Below are positions 48,805-60,482 of a DNA stretch of 64,000 nt, piece by piece. Under the pieces are notes generated by a model. The model searched no databases. It was given only the letters and a program-made list of their open reading frames with translations, and was not told where the DNA came from. Origin of the DNA: Cladocopium goreaui (taxonomy: Eukaryota; Sar; Dinophyceae; Suessiales; Symbiodiniaceae); assembly GCA_947184155.2 (NCBI GenBank), contig CAMXCT020006582.1, positions 139,001 through 203,000 of the forward strand, in the 5' to 3' direction. A program made the position numbers and the translations under genes. How positions within the stretch are numbered: the stretch's first letter is position 1; every line of letters starts with the position of its first letter.

Positions 48805-49100
48805 TAGGGAGATGAGAAATGAAAAATTGCACGCCGTTGCGGCGCAAAGCACATTTCCAAGTCAAAATGTACAAAACACACCATGTTCGGAGCACTTTTG
48901 GAAGTTGAGATGTCGAAAAAGTGCACGTAGTTGTGGCGCGAAGCACGGTTCGAAGTCAAAATGTGCAAAACACACCACGTTCAGACCGCTTTCAGAAGTT
49001 GAGATGTCGAAAAAGTGCACGCCGTTGTGGCGTGAAGCACATTTCGAGGTCAAAATGTTAAAAACACTACATGTTCGGACCACTTTTGGACGTTCAGATG
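48805..49100. repeat. ~93-bp tandem repeat
   Basis: Three copies containing AGATGTCGAAAAAGTGCACG and TCAAAATGTGCAAAACACAC (48862, 48957, 49050). The 221-codon plus frame starting at 48602 runs through this and the following microsatellite and is not considered a gene. Confidence 0.88.
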
Positions 49101-49159
49101 TCGTTTCGCGTGGCCAGCGCAAGGGATTGTGCACCTTGTCAAAAACGAGAAAAATGGGA

Positions 49160-49191
49160 CAGACAGACAGACAGACAGACAGACAGCCAGC

Positions 49192-49234
<43 letters not shown>

Positions 49235-49290
49235 ACAGACAGACAGACAGACAGACAAGGTAGGTAGGTAGGTAGATAGATAGATAGATT
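49160..49290. repeat. GACA/GGCA/GGTA/GATA tetranucleotide runs
   Basis: Successive (GACA)n, (GGCA)n, (GACA)n, (GGTA)n and (GATA)n blocks. Confidence 0.95.
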
Positions 49291-49865
49291 AGGCAACTAC
49301 AACCACAACTACACTACACTACCACTACAACTACAACTACAATACATATATACCACGCTGCAGTACACTAATTACACTACACAACACTAGCACACACTAA
49401 TTACAGTACACTACACTAATTACACTACAACTATAACTACAACTACAACTACTATTACTACTACAGCTACAGTTACAACTACAACTACACTACATTACAC
49501 TACACTAATTACACTACACTGACCACACTACACTACGCTAGACCACAACAACAACTACACAACACTACGCTACACTACGCTACACTACTAACTACAACTA
49601 CAGCTACAACTACAACTACACTACTTTACGCTACACTACAAAACACTAGGCTACACTACAGCACACAACGCTACAGCACACTACACTACACTACACTACA
49701 CTACACAGCACAGCACACTACACTACACTACATTACCTTACACTCCACTCATTACACCACACCACATCTACAACTGCAACTACACTACACTAACTACACT
49801 ACACTACAACTACAAATCCACCACACTTCAACTACAACTACAGCTGCACTACGCCACACTACATC
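49291..49865. repeat. CTACA/CTACAA-rich satellite
   Basis: About 575 bp of short imperfect units (ctacaacta, ctacacta, aattacacta). Confidence 0.93.
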
Positions 49866-50775
49866 CAACAATTGTTGGTGAGGTGACCATTGCAACCATT
49901 GCAGCCATTCCGAAAAACACAACTCCAACCGCCTTTCGGTCCATCAGTGGATTCGCTCTCCCATCCGTGATTCACGACAGCCAACCTCTCCTATAGTGTC
50001 CTATCTTTGAAACTTCCGCCACCGCCTTGCGCGGTACTACTGGTATTTCTGCAAGCCAAGTTCTTTTCGCCGTGGGCCAGTTCCATTCAACCCAATGATC
50101 ACAACGCTGTGCATTTGAAATGGAATGGTTGATAGAAATATACAAACATGTACAAACAATGACCAACATGTGCGGTTTGCGACTGATCTTAGTTTTCGAC
50201 CCACGCCTGTTCCAACATGTGTGGTATGGGACTGATCTTAGTTTTTGTCCCATGCCCATTTTGGGCAACGTCGCCATCCCCCCTCCAAAGCCTTCGCTTT
50301 TAGGGTTTTGAAGCGTCAATAACAAACAAAGGAAAACTAAAGCGGCACCCCCAGCTGACCTAGCGTCCGATGGGGGACCAGCCGCAGGCACCCTCTGCAG
50401 AACTGAACTGCCGAGAGATCAAGGCCCAAAAGCGTTTGGGGCATTGGCACAATCCAACCGGTTGAAATGTTGAAAGATGTTGAAAATTTATGAAAGTTTG
50501 ATAATCCTGATATTTCTGCGGGCCAAATTCTTTACGCCGTGGGCCAGTTCCGTTCAACCCAATGATCACAACGCTGGGCATTTGAAATGGAATGATGGAT
50601 AGAAATATACAAACAATGACCAGCATGTGCGGTTTGCGACAGGTCTTAGTTTTCGACCCACGCCCGTTCCAACATGTGTGGTTTGGGACTGGTCTTAGTT
50701 TCTGACTAAAATGATGATCAACCAGGATCCGGCATCAAATCTGTAAGCACACCTAACCGTTTTCGATATTTTCAG

Positions 50776-50934
50776 ATGAAATTGTCCCCCGATTTTTGGA
50801 CCTTTGAGCCGTGGCGAACATCGTCGCCGCTAAAAGCTGGCCATGTTGACTTGGATCGCCCGTTGCAGAAGACCCAGGACGTGCACGTGGGAGCCATCCA
50901 CATTGGCCTCCTGACCACCCGGGCTGCCCAATGA
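50776..50934 (+). CDS. Possible terminal exon or 52-residue ORF
   Basis: After an ATATTTTCAG acceptor, ATG opens a 53-codon frame to TGA. It begins MKLSPDFWTFEPWRTSSPLK and has about 70% G/C at third positions. The opposite strand (EANVDGSHVHVLGLLQRAI) is equally codon-like, so strand is uncertain. Confidence 0.3.
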   Translation: MKLSPDFWTFEPWRTSSPLKAGHVDLDRPLQKTQDVHVGAIHIGLLTTRAAQ

Positions 50935-52150
50935 TAGGAAGGTCGCACGAAAAAAAGAGAAGGGCCTGGCGGCCTCAATGCTGAATCAATGCTGAATCAC
51001 ACTTTCATCAAGGGTCACTCGAAACTTGCCACTATGTTCTACTATTTTTACTACGCTTTTACTTTTCTTAAGCATCTTTTTGGGGATGCTATAGATCAAT
51101 CCCATGTTTTGTAGGGTGAATCCACACCTTCATGTCATCGCTTCCTCAACAGAGAGGTTTATATAACATGATACAACCAACAAATAAGGTCGCTATAATC
51201 CGAATGATGTCCTCCCGAGGCGACATCCTATGGAGGTCAACCCGTTTGCTAACCTTTTGGGTGGGAATCAAACCCGCAGCCACATAGCACTACTTTTGAC
51301 GGCGTTTATGGCAGGGTCTGGTAGGACCTTTTTCTACGGCAAGTATGTACCCCTCTTTTTCGGAACATCTTCACGTGCATCCCTTCATTGATGGTCTTGT
51401 TTGACATCCCATTTGCATGGTTTGTATTTGTTGTGGATCAACAACCACAACCCAACAAAATACATCAAAATACAGTACCATCAATATAATTCACCTTCAT
51501 TTCCCAACTAAAATGACAACCTTTTAGAGCATCCGTTCATTTCCGCTCCCCATTTCTGTGTCTGTTATTTTACATCTTGGTTTATGTGGCTTCTCATCTT
51601 CTTTTTTTGGCCGTGGGCCAACAACCCAAACTGAAACCATCATCCCTTTGTATTGGAAGCAGCGGGCCAATTCATGATCCCCAGTAATGAAAACCAAGGA
51701 GTCACACAAATCCGTAGGGTGACACTCAAATCCGTGGGTGACACTCAAATCCGTAGGGTGACACTTCAAACCCAGGGTTTCAAGCAAAACTAGTCATAAC
51801 TAGGATTCTGATCAAAACCTGCGACCCAAAATCCCGGGTTTCAGCCCAATTTAGACGGGCCGTGGAGTTCGTTAACTGGTTCGTGATTATGCTTTTGTTA
51901 AATTCCATTGTGCCCTGATGACGCTTGGGGATATACCCAATTTACAATCACCAGTTGGCGCACACCATGGCCCAACTAGTCTAAGTTTGTAAATAGCATT
52001 CTTATGACATTGTACAACTACATTGAAAAACGTTTTAGAAATAGATATATATATATATACATAAAAATATTTATATATCAATAAATATATATATATATAT
52101 ATCAATATATAATTATATATATATATATTTATATTGATATATATCTCTGT
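50935..52150. other. No gene recognised
   Basis: AT-rich DNA. Near 51715-51765 there are three near-copies of a CAAATCCGTAGGGTGACACT unit, and an (AT)n tract lies at 52035-52140. Confidence 0.45.
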
Positions 52151-52158
52151 CTCTCGGA

Positions 52159-52371
52159 CGGCTTCTGAGTGGTGCGTGCGCAGCGGTGGCATTGCAGCGC
52201 AGCACGGGGTTCAATGTCCAACAGGTCGCTTTGTACACACTTCAAAGAGGGGTGCAGGAGTTTGCCCCCACCCAACTTCCATGGTATGCCACAAGCTGTG
52301 GGACTGCACTAGGCTACAAACTTCACGTGTTTCCAGCAGGGAAAGAAGCATTCTCCGCGAACCCTGCCTGA
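52159..52371 (+). CDS. Possible exon with stop, unknown protein
   Basis: The plus frame reads ALQRSTGFNVQQVALYTLQR and continues to LHVFPAGKEAFSANPA before TGA. Composition and third positions are protein-like. No homologue is recognised and the 5' border is unclear. Confidence 0.3.
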   Translation, partial: RLLSGACAAVALQRSTGFNVQQVALYTLQRGVQEFAPTQLPWYATSCGTALGYKLHVFPAGKEAFSANPA

Positions 52372-52880
52372 AACTGAGGTGGCTAGGCATGGCTATTGTC
52401 AGGCACGCCCACCGGTCCATTAACCAACCAGTGTAGTTGGTGCTAGTGCTGTCTAGCAAGCCAACGTGACTGAAGAAATTCTAAGTTGATCGGCTGCTTA
52501 AATCAAGAAAAAGTGGAGAGATGGGATGCCACACCCAGGTCTCCAAAATCTAAAGGCCAAAAACACTGGAAGTGTGACCCATGTTCGAAACACTTTTGCA
52601 GCAAGGTTGTGCCGCTCCAACTTTGCTACCCCCATGTTTCTGAGCCGGCCCAAAGCTCATACAATCATTGCCGGGTGCTGCTCCATGTTGTCTCCAACAC
52701 GCCCAGAAGGGGGATGGAAGATGACGCACGCAGCTCATTGAAGGCCCGCTTGCACGATCTATATAAACTATCTCCGGGCAGTGGGCTGCAAACTGGGTCT
52801 GTCGAATCATAACATCCTTGCTGCTGACTTGCAGGCCGCGTTGTTTCAAAGCCGCTGCCGAGGTTGAAGTCATGCATTGC

Positions 52881-52992
52881 TTTCCAGGAAGCTGCGATGC
52901 CAGCAGGCAAGTTGCACATAGTCATCCACCTGGATGAAGTCGCGAACCAGGCGCCCAAAATGCAGAGCAAAGTTTTGAAGGTTGCCAGCACA
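52881..52992 (-). CDS. Exon of an unidentified protein (possibly the ankyrin gene)
   Basis: The minus exon (acceptor CAATGCCAG, GC donor GCAATG) reads CAGNLQNFALHFGRLVRDFI then QVDDYVQLACWHRSFLE, a convincing helical segment. It starts in phase 0, the phase in which the ankyrin exon at 53605-53514 would end if it uses a GA donor, so the two may belong together. That link is inference only. Confidence 0.42.
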
Positions 52993-53513
52993 CTGGCATT
53001 GGGTGGCTGCAGGCACAGTGATTGGTGATCCCATGTTGCACATGACCAGGAGTAGCCATGATCCTCTTCCCAAGTAGCATCGGGGATGCAAAACAATCAA
53101 ATGCCTTTTTGACGAAAGGACCGCACAACGAGGAAACGAAGCCATGGTTTAACAATCTCCCAAGCATCAGTTGAAAACAGCCCCACTACTACTGGAAAGA
53201 CTTGGGCCGAAGGCTTGTATAATAATATATATACCGCATGATATGACATCATATCGCATTTTATGATCTTCTATAACATTGTATGTCCTTGCATAACATT
53301 GTATGACATTGTGAACACTTCAAATATATATATATAACATCAATAACATTGTATGACATCGTAAAATAATATTAAACATCATATAACAACAAATAACATT
53401 GTACAACATCATATAACATAATATGCCATTATACCGCCCCTATAAGTAAGTATATTGTTTATCCCTGTGTTCCCTATGTAACCCCTGTAAGTATGCTATA
53501 CACCGTTCCCGTC

Positions 53514-54573
53514 CTGCGCGATGTCCATCGCCGTTCTGCCCTGGTCATCGCCTTCTTCGGGGTCCGCGCCCTCTTCCAGCAACATCCTTAAGGCCTCGTC
53601 GTCGCCTGAACGTCGTGGAACACGTGTGGATCATATGTATATTGTATATATCTATGCACGCGAATATGTTGATATAAAATCACAGTGTGCGTGTGTGTGT
53701 GTGTGAGTAGATGTGTAAATGTGTGGATGGTGTATATATGGATCTTCATCTTATCTATATGCACATAAATATATATATATATAATACTATAATATGTATA
53801 TGCCTGTGTAACTGCGTATATGTGTGTGTGTGTGCAAATATGGATGTGCATGTGTATATCTACATTCTTTATTATCTATACCCAAACTCAGGATTACTCG
53901 TCTGAATACCAAGCTTACAGAGATGTACAGCATTCACAATGAGGGTTGACTGTTCTCCTTTGTCTGGGGGGAACTTATTTGTCATCGAAACTGCTGAGGA
54001 AGTTTCAGAAGTGATGGAAAAAAAACAGACCCAATCGCTGACATGAGATCAAGGTTTTGAGGCATTCTCAAAACATCAACCTTTGACTGGCGGCTCGCAG
54101 TTGCACTCAGTGCTCAAATTCTGGCAGGGATTGATCAGCTGTGGGTAACCTATGGTAACCTTCAAAAAATGAAGGCATCCCCTGTACACGCAGCGAAACA
54201 TAGACAACAACGCGACGTTAGCCTTTTTGGACCTATCCCATCATAAAAGATAATAAACCCCAACATATTGGCTATCCTCTGGTAATGTAACCTAATTGTT
54301 TAAAATCAGGAGGTCTAACCGTTTTGCATAGGTAAATCATCTGTAATAAATGGACCAGGTTCCATAGTTATGTTACCGGAGAGCAATCCCGAACTCATCA
54401 ACCAACAGCGCTGTTGAGCATTGCCCATATTGCCCACCTATATCTGCTGCGACGTGGATAGGATAGACGCACTGCATCTTCACCCGTGCTGTCAACTTTC
54501 CCAACTGTCGTGGGTGCTTGACGTCGTCGAAGCCGTGCTTCGTAAGGAACTGCTGCAGAGAATCCTGCAGCAT
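53514..54573 (-). CDS. Ankyrin-repeat protein, two joined exons (partial)
   Basis: Exon 54573-54438 (from ATG MLQDSLQQFLTKHGFDDV to YPIHVAADI, GT donor) joins in phase to exon 53605-53514 (GDDEALRMLLEEGADPEEGD, DQGRTAMDIAQ; acceptor ACGTTCAG). Together they make a standard ankyrin unit (PIHVAA, ALRMLLEEGADP) plus the start of a second (GRTAMDIA). Ankyrin repeats mediate protein binding; no catalytic domain is visible. An in-frame stop lies shortly upstream of the ATG, so this may be the true start. The gene continues to lower coordinates beyond 53514. Confidence 0.72.
53606..54437 (-). other. Intron of the ankyrin-repeat gene, with a diverged MITE
   Basis: About 0.83 kb, with AT/GT microsatellites at 53640-53870. 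A heavily degenerate MITE-like element (TATCCTCTGGTAATGTAACC ... ATGTTACCGGAGAGC, about 54274-54382) starts 56 bp from the donor. Confidence 0.6.
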
Positions 54574-54599
54574 TGAGGAAGCCAACAGACCTCTTGATC

Positions 54600-56620
54600 A
54601 ATTTTTATGAAATGTCCAATGCTCTCAACGCTATCAATGAGAAGCCAACCCCTTCAAAAAAAGTCCAAAGACTTCAAAAAGCATGAGGCAATTGATTAGG
54701 GTTCTGTATTGTCTCATCCGCAGTTCACGGCGCGTTTCCTGTTTTTGCAGCCTTTTCCAGCCCTGGAGTTTTACCCGTTTTACCCCCAATTAACGCGGCC
54801 AGGCATCTCGTTTCAGTTCCTGGAGCGTTGCTCCGCTGCGAATTGGCGTTTTCCGAAGGATGACCGACATCTTTGTGGATGAGCGGAGCCACTGCACAGC
54901 CGGAGATCGCGGCGAAAAATTGCATTTGAGATGTAAATGGCCCCGATGGAGGGATAGGTATGCCATGTTGGGAGATTGTTTTTTCTGGTTTCTGCTGGCT
55001 CAAAAGGCCCAAAAACAGCCGTCCGGGGCCCCGACCCAGCCCCAGCACATGCTGTGGTTCCATCCGAACACCTCTTCCAAGCAGAAACCAAGATCAACAT
55101 CAACCAAGCCACGCAGACTACACCGAGAAAAGGCCACGAACTGCATAGGAAGTTCCAGAAAAGACATTGCCGCCTCAAAGCCCACAAACTGTGGTGCCTT
55201 GCTTTGTGTTTAAACTGATTTTATTTGTCTATTTGAATGTATGTCGTATGTCTTAAGTCCATTGAGGATAGTATAATATGTTATATGTCATGTCATGTCA
55301 TTTCATTTCGTTTCATGTTATATCAGTTATATCATTGAACAAGTGGCATGTTGTGCCCAAGAATCTTCAGAGCCATCCCGCCCACCTCGTCAACTCCTTG
55401 CCGTGACGCTGGAACTGTGTCATGCACAAAATTGTTTTCCAAAAGTGTTGGTATCATCCAAAGATCTCCAAAATTCATACATGTGTAGACAACATCTGTG
55501 CATGCATCGTGCGCAACTATGCTCATTGCGTCTTTCATGTTTCTATTTGCTCAATTTGCTAATGTTCACTTGTTCTTTGTGCTAGCCTGCCTGCTGTATT
55601 CCTACGTTGTGCGCATTGCATGGAATCTACATATGTGGCGTGCCAGCGTCTGGACGCATCATGATAGGCCCCTCTGAGGATCACTAGAGGCTTATCTACC
55701 ATCTAAACATATAACAAGTGAGATAACGAGATAATATCGGCCAGTGGCAGTTCTCAGCGGGATCTACCATATTTAGCGCATGATGATGGATCTAATGATA
55801 CCAACCCTGGATGTGTAAACTCCGGTTGGCACTTCATAGGGAGGGCTTCCACCAAAATAATGTTCAGTATTGCCAAAATTGGTGCCCATCCATCATTTAT
55901 AGGCATATATATATATATACATATATACATTTTTTTTAATAGATTATTTTCCCATTAAAATGTCCATTCAGTTCGGGCCGCGGTTTCCGCCTGTCCATCT
56001 AATTGCACCAATGCTGCTGGCTCAGCCAGGACAAATTCACCTTGCGCTGCAACATCACCAAAATGGGGCGCCTTTTGCACTTAGTTGCAGCATGCAGCCA
56101 AAGTTTGAAATTTATGTGATGCAGCCATATTTGCATAATATTTGCACAATATTTGCACAATATTTGCACAATATTTGCATAATATTTGCATAATATTTGC
56201 ATAATATTTGCACATTGCGTAGCTTTCTTGAATGGTTCAGACTTAGATCCTTTGATCCATAGCCATCACCCGATAAAAATTCATCGAGATCTGCGGGGAC
56301 CTTCGTCAGCCTCCGCCAGGAGAGTCGTCAAACCTCACATTCACGGCTCGTTTCGTCATGGTTGTTGAGTGGTTGAGGCTGCCAGCCACAAGATGGTGAT
56401 ACCATATGATGATATATGATGGGGATATCATGCTGATGTATACTGGTGTTTAAGGTAAAAAATAGCGATAATGGTTCGGACACGTGACATAACTGGACAA
56501 TATTAATACATATATAATCATATGTATACAACAATCACGACGAATTGATGCTGATACAGTGATGTGCACCAACATAAAGCCACTAAACATCTCTTTGTTT
56601 GGTGATTGAGCTACGGCATC
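54600..56620. other. No gene assigned
   Basis: A GC-richer stretch at 54800-55190 is open in several frames on both strands without family resemblance. TCATG-type repeats at 55280-55320, an (AT)n tract at 55905-55930 and a 12-bp ATAATATTTGCA tandem at 56138-56215 follow. Confidence 0.45.
56138..56215. repeat. 12-bp tandem repeat
   Basis: Seven copies of ATAATATTTGCA or ACAATATTTGCA; three-frame open on both strands because the period is a multiple of three. Confidence 0.92.
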
Positions 56621-56626
56621 CGAGCA

Positions 56627-56698
56627 ATGTCAAGTAGCGATTGGGGAAAACGACGACAACGACAACAACAACAACAACAACAACAACACCAACAGCAG

Positions 56699-56734
<36 letters not shown>

Positions 56735-56761
56735 GTTGAAGATGCTGACTTCTCAAGATGG
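56627..56761 (+). CDS. Possible polyglutamine exon
   Basis: The plus frame from ATG reads MSSSDWGKRRQRQ, then about 27 residues that are nearly all glutamine (one histidine), then VEDADFSRW before a GTATGG donor. The CAA/CAG interruptions and the sensible flanks support translation in this frame; the other frames give poly-Asn/Thr or poly-Ser/Ala. It could equally be a non-coding CAA repeat. Confidence 0.3.
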
Positions 56762-57174
56762 GTATGGCCATTGAGTAAAACAAAAATATGCAAAAATAAA
56801 CCGGTTCTCATCGCATGCCTTAAATAATTTGAATGCGCCTGCCCCACCCAACAGTTAACCACCAACAATGCTGTGGTGATGTTTCATGATTCAACAAAAC
56901 TCGTATAAGTGTTCGAATCACCCTTGTTTTTGGTCCGACCGCCACGGTGCCAATTTCGTGCGAATAGCAGGTTATCAAGACACCAAACATATAAACATCC
57001 ACCATCGTGACGAATGGCCCATTCCAAGTGCAGAAAGCCACCGAAATCCCCCCCCCAAAAAAAAAAAAAACAAGATCATAATAGCCCAAAAAATCTTCCA
57101 AAATCCATCTCCTCTCATAAAATAGGGCAAAAGTGCAAAAATCCTTCGGCTTTGCCCATGATTTCGTAACACTC

Positions 57175-57365
57175 TCCAACCCTCCAATCCCACGCCTCGC
57201 GGTTGCACGGTGTCCCCCTCTGGCATCGGGCGGCAGTTCTCCAACGCCAGGGCGTCTTGGAAGTGACTGGAGGCGTTCCAGCGCACAGTTTCTTGCTGGA
57301 GGTCCACCTGCGAAAGGTGGGAAGGTTTCTTGCTGGAGGTCCACCTGCGAAAGGTGGGAAGGTCT
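57175..57365 (-). CDS. Possible exon over a 38-bp duplication
   Basis: The minus frame reads RWNASSHFQDALALENCRPM then PEGDTVQPRGVGLEGWRV. A second minus frame is open for 185 codons but extends into A-rich intron sequence. The upper part (57289-57363) is two copies of a 38-bp unit. Confidence 0.28.
57289..57363. repeat. 38-bp direct tandem duplication
   Basis: Two adjacent copies of TTCTTGCTGGAGGTCCACCT plus CGAAAGGTGGGAAGG. Confidence 0.95.
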
Positions 57366-57859
57366 TGGAGAGGACATAATGGTAAGGGTGGTTGTACGTG
57401 GTATTGATGTTTAGTGGTGTTTTACTGGTGTTTTAGTGGTGTCTTGGTGGTATTTTGGTGGTGTTTTGGTGGCGTTCGGGGTAAATGTTGCTAGCCAAAA
57501 GGACGGGAAGGAGTCACGAAGATTTCCATCAGTCCAGGAGCTAAGTCACATATGAACAGAAACAGAATAATGTTGGCGACCCAATAACAAACCTACCATT
57601 TGGGGATGGTTACTCTTGGGTTTACCACATTATCATCGATAAATACCGTTTTACCAGCCACTGCCAGAAAGGACCTCACCAGTTTCTACCTTGATTCACT
57701 GGTGGGCTTGGTCATTTCCAGGATTTCTGAAGCCTTTTCAATAGTGAGAATGGATTAAAATGGAAGGTGCCAACCCCAGCAACAGCCAAGAATTTTGACG
57801 AAGACCCACAATCTGCACTTTTTTTTGGGGTGAGATCAGCATTTTCAGCTGTTTATTTT

Positions 57860-58930
57860 GAATCGGTTTGAGCCATATGGCTAGCCACACCAATGTCCAA
57901 CTGCAGTGCCTCCAGGATATGGGCCTTCTCACTAGACCTCAGGTCCAGGCCCCCTGGAGGGTGCATCAAACGTATAAAAAAGAGATATCAACACATGACC
58001 AATCACGAATCTCTCCATTCTCTCCAGGTCCTTAAATGTAAATAATGTAGGGATTTCATGCCTGAATCTTCCCACCTATCCCATCTGGGCCCCCTAACGT
58101 GGTGTTCTCCAGCCTTGGTACAACCACCAGAGCCAGTTTTTGCGTCTCTGGATCAAAGCTGCACGCCTCAGCTGGTGTGGAGGGGCCGGACTTCACCCCC
58201 TTCACGGCATGATGTCTCCAAGTCCCAAAAAAAGAAAAAAGATCGGCCGATACCCCGAAACTGGGAGGGATTCTTCGGCTAGTTCGTTGCTATCGAACTC
58301 ATGTTTTTGGCAAACATCTTTTGGCCATTCCAATCCATTTCAAGCCTTTCCCATACGATTTCTGGAATGAAATAAAATGGGGATGGGTCAAAACCCTGGT
58401 ACCTAGTGAACCCCAAAATAGCTGGCAAATGGATGTTCATCCCCCTAAAAATGGTATTAATAGGTTTTGACCCATCTCCAAATCTGATCCCCACTTTCCC
58501 ATCACCACCTTTTTCAAACCCCGCCACCGGCATGGCCAATTCGTAGCGCTGCGCTTCGGTGTCGTTCAATGCATCCACGACCTCCGGCTACGTGAACCCC
58601 CTCCAAAACATGGCGAGTAATGGCCATATGTTTGCGACAGCAACTGGAAAAAAATCCGGATCTTGGCCATTTTTTGGGCCCCTAAAAGGATATCTATGAT
58701 ATCACCTTCTTAAGCCTTCTTACCCTGGTCACAAAAAGCCTACAAGTATCTACAAGTAGGAGGGGCTGGTTGTGAGCTCCGCAAAGTTCTCCCAAATTAT
58801 GTGGATTCTGTGGGTCCACAACTGGGCTGAGTCTAGTCTGGACGCCCATTCAGAAACGTCGATGTACTGCATTGGGTTTGCCAAGAAGTTCAACGCCAAG
58901 ATGGATTCAACACTCTTCAGAATCAGCTTC
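57860..58930 (-). CDS. Four exon islands of an unidentified minus-strand gene
   Basis: The islands are 58930 to about 58775 (ILALNFLANPMQYIDVSEWA, then SRLDSAQLWTH), 58581 to about 58509 (VVDALNDTEAQRYELAMPVA), 58199 to about 58085 (VKSGPSTPAEACSFDPETQK, LALVVVPRLENTT) and about 57964-57860 (GLDLRSSEKAHILEALQLDI). Each is GC3-rich with an AG acceptor. At least one splice chain keeps frame (GC donor after AMPV; GC donor after ENTTLGG; acceptor CCCTCCAG). The protein looks globular and intracellular, but I do not recognise the family. Donor choices are provisional. Confidence 0.45.
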
Positions 58931-58966
58931 TCATTTGTTAAATTCTTATGAGAATCTATATCAATC

Positions 58967-59065
58967 TACCCTCTGGTAAATTAACATAACTATGGAAAAT
59001 CACCATTTTCAATGGGTAACTATAAATGGCCATTTTCAATAGCTATGTTTGTTTACCAGAGGGTA
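58967..59065. mobile_element. MITE-like palindromic element
   Basis: TACCCTCTGGTAAATTAACA to TTTGTTTACCAGAGGGTA, 36 bp from the upper edge of the exon island ending at 58930. Confidence 0.9.
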
Positions 59066-60060
59066 ACAGTATTTATCACCAGTTTCTCATGATTCATCCG
59101 TTTCTTATCTGTTCTGTGCTAATCGTCGCCTTGACCAAGCGGCTGTCATCGCTACAACTTGGGCACATCCTGGGCACGTTTCGTTTCGCGTTTCGATGCC
59201 GATAAGGGGGGGCTCAAAAGTTAGATGCTGAAAAGTGTGCCACCAGAATGTTAGTTTGATGATCTGTCCTTTATAATGTTCAAGTATCCAACTGTTCTAT
59301 CTATTTTGGGGATTACCATATATTACCATAGATGAACTTACTATAAGTCATTATTCGCCATGAAATTAACATAGACATAGACCCTCCCGTGAGTCGTGGT
59401 TTGGAAGATGAGTTTCCAGTTAAGAATTGGCGATTTTCAAGGTCTGATTGCTGGAGATGTTGATTGGAGCTGCTTTGGGTTTGGTTGTTTTCACCTTCCA
59501 TCTTATTATGGACCATAGACCATGCCGATTGGGATCTATTCTATGATTGCTCTTTGCTGATGTCCAGCCATTGTTTATTGCATCACCACTCCGCGGAGAG
59601 TGAAAAAGAAACTGCTAGCTTCTGCTTGTATTCATTCAAAAAACGCGCAAAACATATCAAAACCTCTTTCAGAAAGATTTGTCCACTTTAAAGCTGTGTT
59701 AAATTCCCATTTGGATGGTTGATTCAAGTTGATTCCCTCATTTTGGCCAAACGCCCTCGGCGATTGAGGCATCAGCACTGCTACATGGACACCTTGGGTC
59801 ACTCAGCAACCACCACCTAGATCTATGTCTTCCTCACAGTGACCAAAAAATCTTAGGAAATGAATGGTGTTCACCATGCTGAGTGTCTCTCGCCTGTGTT
59901 TCTGAAAATAGTTGAAGTGTCGCCTCGAAATTTCAATAGAATGCTTAGGGATCTTCGGCATGTAGTTTCTCTCAATTCTGATCCATTCTCACGTGCAATG
60001 AATAAGTACAATATATATATATAATTATATATTTAATTATATATATAATTATATATATAT
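59066..60060. other. No gene recognised
   Basis: AT-rich, with a 76-codon plus frame (59464-59691) that lacks coding-type third positions. An (AT)n tract lies at 60012-60068. Confidence 0.45.
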
Positions 60061-60063
60061 AAT

Positions 60064-60067
<4 letters not shown>

Positions 60068-60097
<30 letters not shown>

Positions 60098-60178
60098 TGT
60101 ATGTATGTATGTATGTATGTATGTATGTATGTATGTATGTATGTATGTATGTATGTATGTATGTATGTATGTATGTGT
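60068..60178. repeat. ATGT tetranucleotide run
   Basis: About 27 uninterrupted copies of GTAT. This is the source of the poly-(MYVC) and poly-(IHTY) open frames on the two strands. Confidence 0.97.
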
Positions 60179-60189
60179 GTGCGTACAAA

Positions 60190-60373
60190 TGGTTGAGAGA
60201 AAATCACCCAAGCAGACCATTTTTCCTGCCAAGAAGCTTCCTGTGGAGCCTCTGGCCAGTGCCACCACTTCTTGCCTGAAGCCATCATAGTGTAGACCTT
60301 GATCAGCTGCAACACAGCTCGGTTCGTGATTGAAAACTTCGCCTGCAAAATCTGGGTCACAAAATGTCGTCAC
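60190..60373 (-). CDS. Possible exon, frame undecided
   Basis: Two minus frames compete: ILQAKFSITNRAVLQLIKVY (higher G/C at third positions, tryptophan-rich) and CDPDFAGEVFNHEPSCVAAD (more natural composition). Either would belong to the minus-strand series of islands here. Confidence 0.3.
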
Positions 60374-60398
60374 AAAAAAAAAGGCCTGAAAACATGTT

Positions 60399-60482
60399 TA
60401 CCCTCTGGTAAATCACCTTCAATGGGTAAATCCACTATCAATGGGCCATTTTCCATAGCTATGCAAACAAATTACCAGAGGT
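60399..60482. mobile_element. MITE-like element, shortened
   Basis: TACCCTCTGGTAAATCACCT to AAACAAATTACCAGAGGT; about 20 bp of the left arm is deleted. It lies 26 bp from the island at 60190-60373. Confidence 0.82.

Larger units (their letters stand above)
47607..50720. repeat. ~0.4-kb tandem repeat family, interrupted
   Basis: Copies start at GCGGCACCCCCAGC-type sequence near 47607, 48001, 48401 (partial) and 50341, with a further copy ending near 50340. The period is about 394-400 bp (GGGTTTTGAAGCGTCA at 47963, 48362 and 50308). The array is interrupted at about 48570-50010 by unrelated repeats. Minus-strand open frames recur in each copy but carry no family signal. Confidence 0.9.

Noticed and set aside
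48602..49267. 221-codon plus-strand frame, the second longest apart from ALG2/helicase parts
   Set aside because: It crosses a 93-bp tandem repeat and (GACA)n/(GGCA)n microsatellites, and its end is pure repeat translation.
50776..50934. Minus-strand VDGSHVHVLGLL read as a topoisomerase or phosphoglycerate mutase motif
   Set aside because: Only about ten residues resemble either family, spacing is off, and no partner exon was found.
56820..57377. 185-codon minus-strand frame
   Set aside because: It spans a 38-bp duplication, a GC-rich island and then A/T-rich intron-like DNA with a poly-Phe run. A different frame of the island looks more coding.
60049..60290. Poly-(IHTY) and poly-(MYVC) frames on opposite strands
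   Set aside because: A (GTAT)n tetranucleotide run read in different frames.
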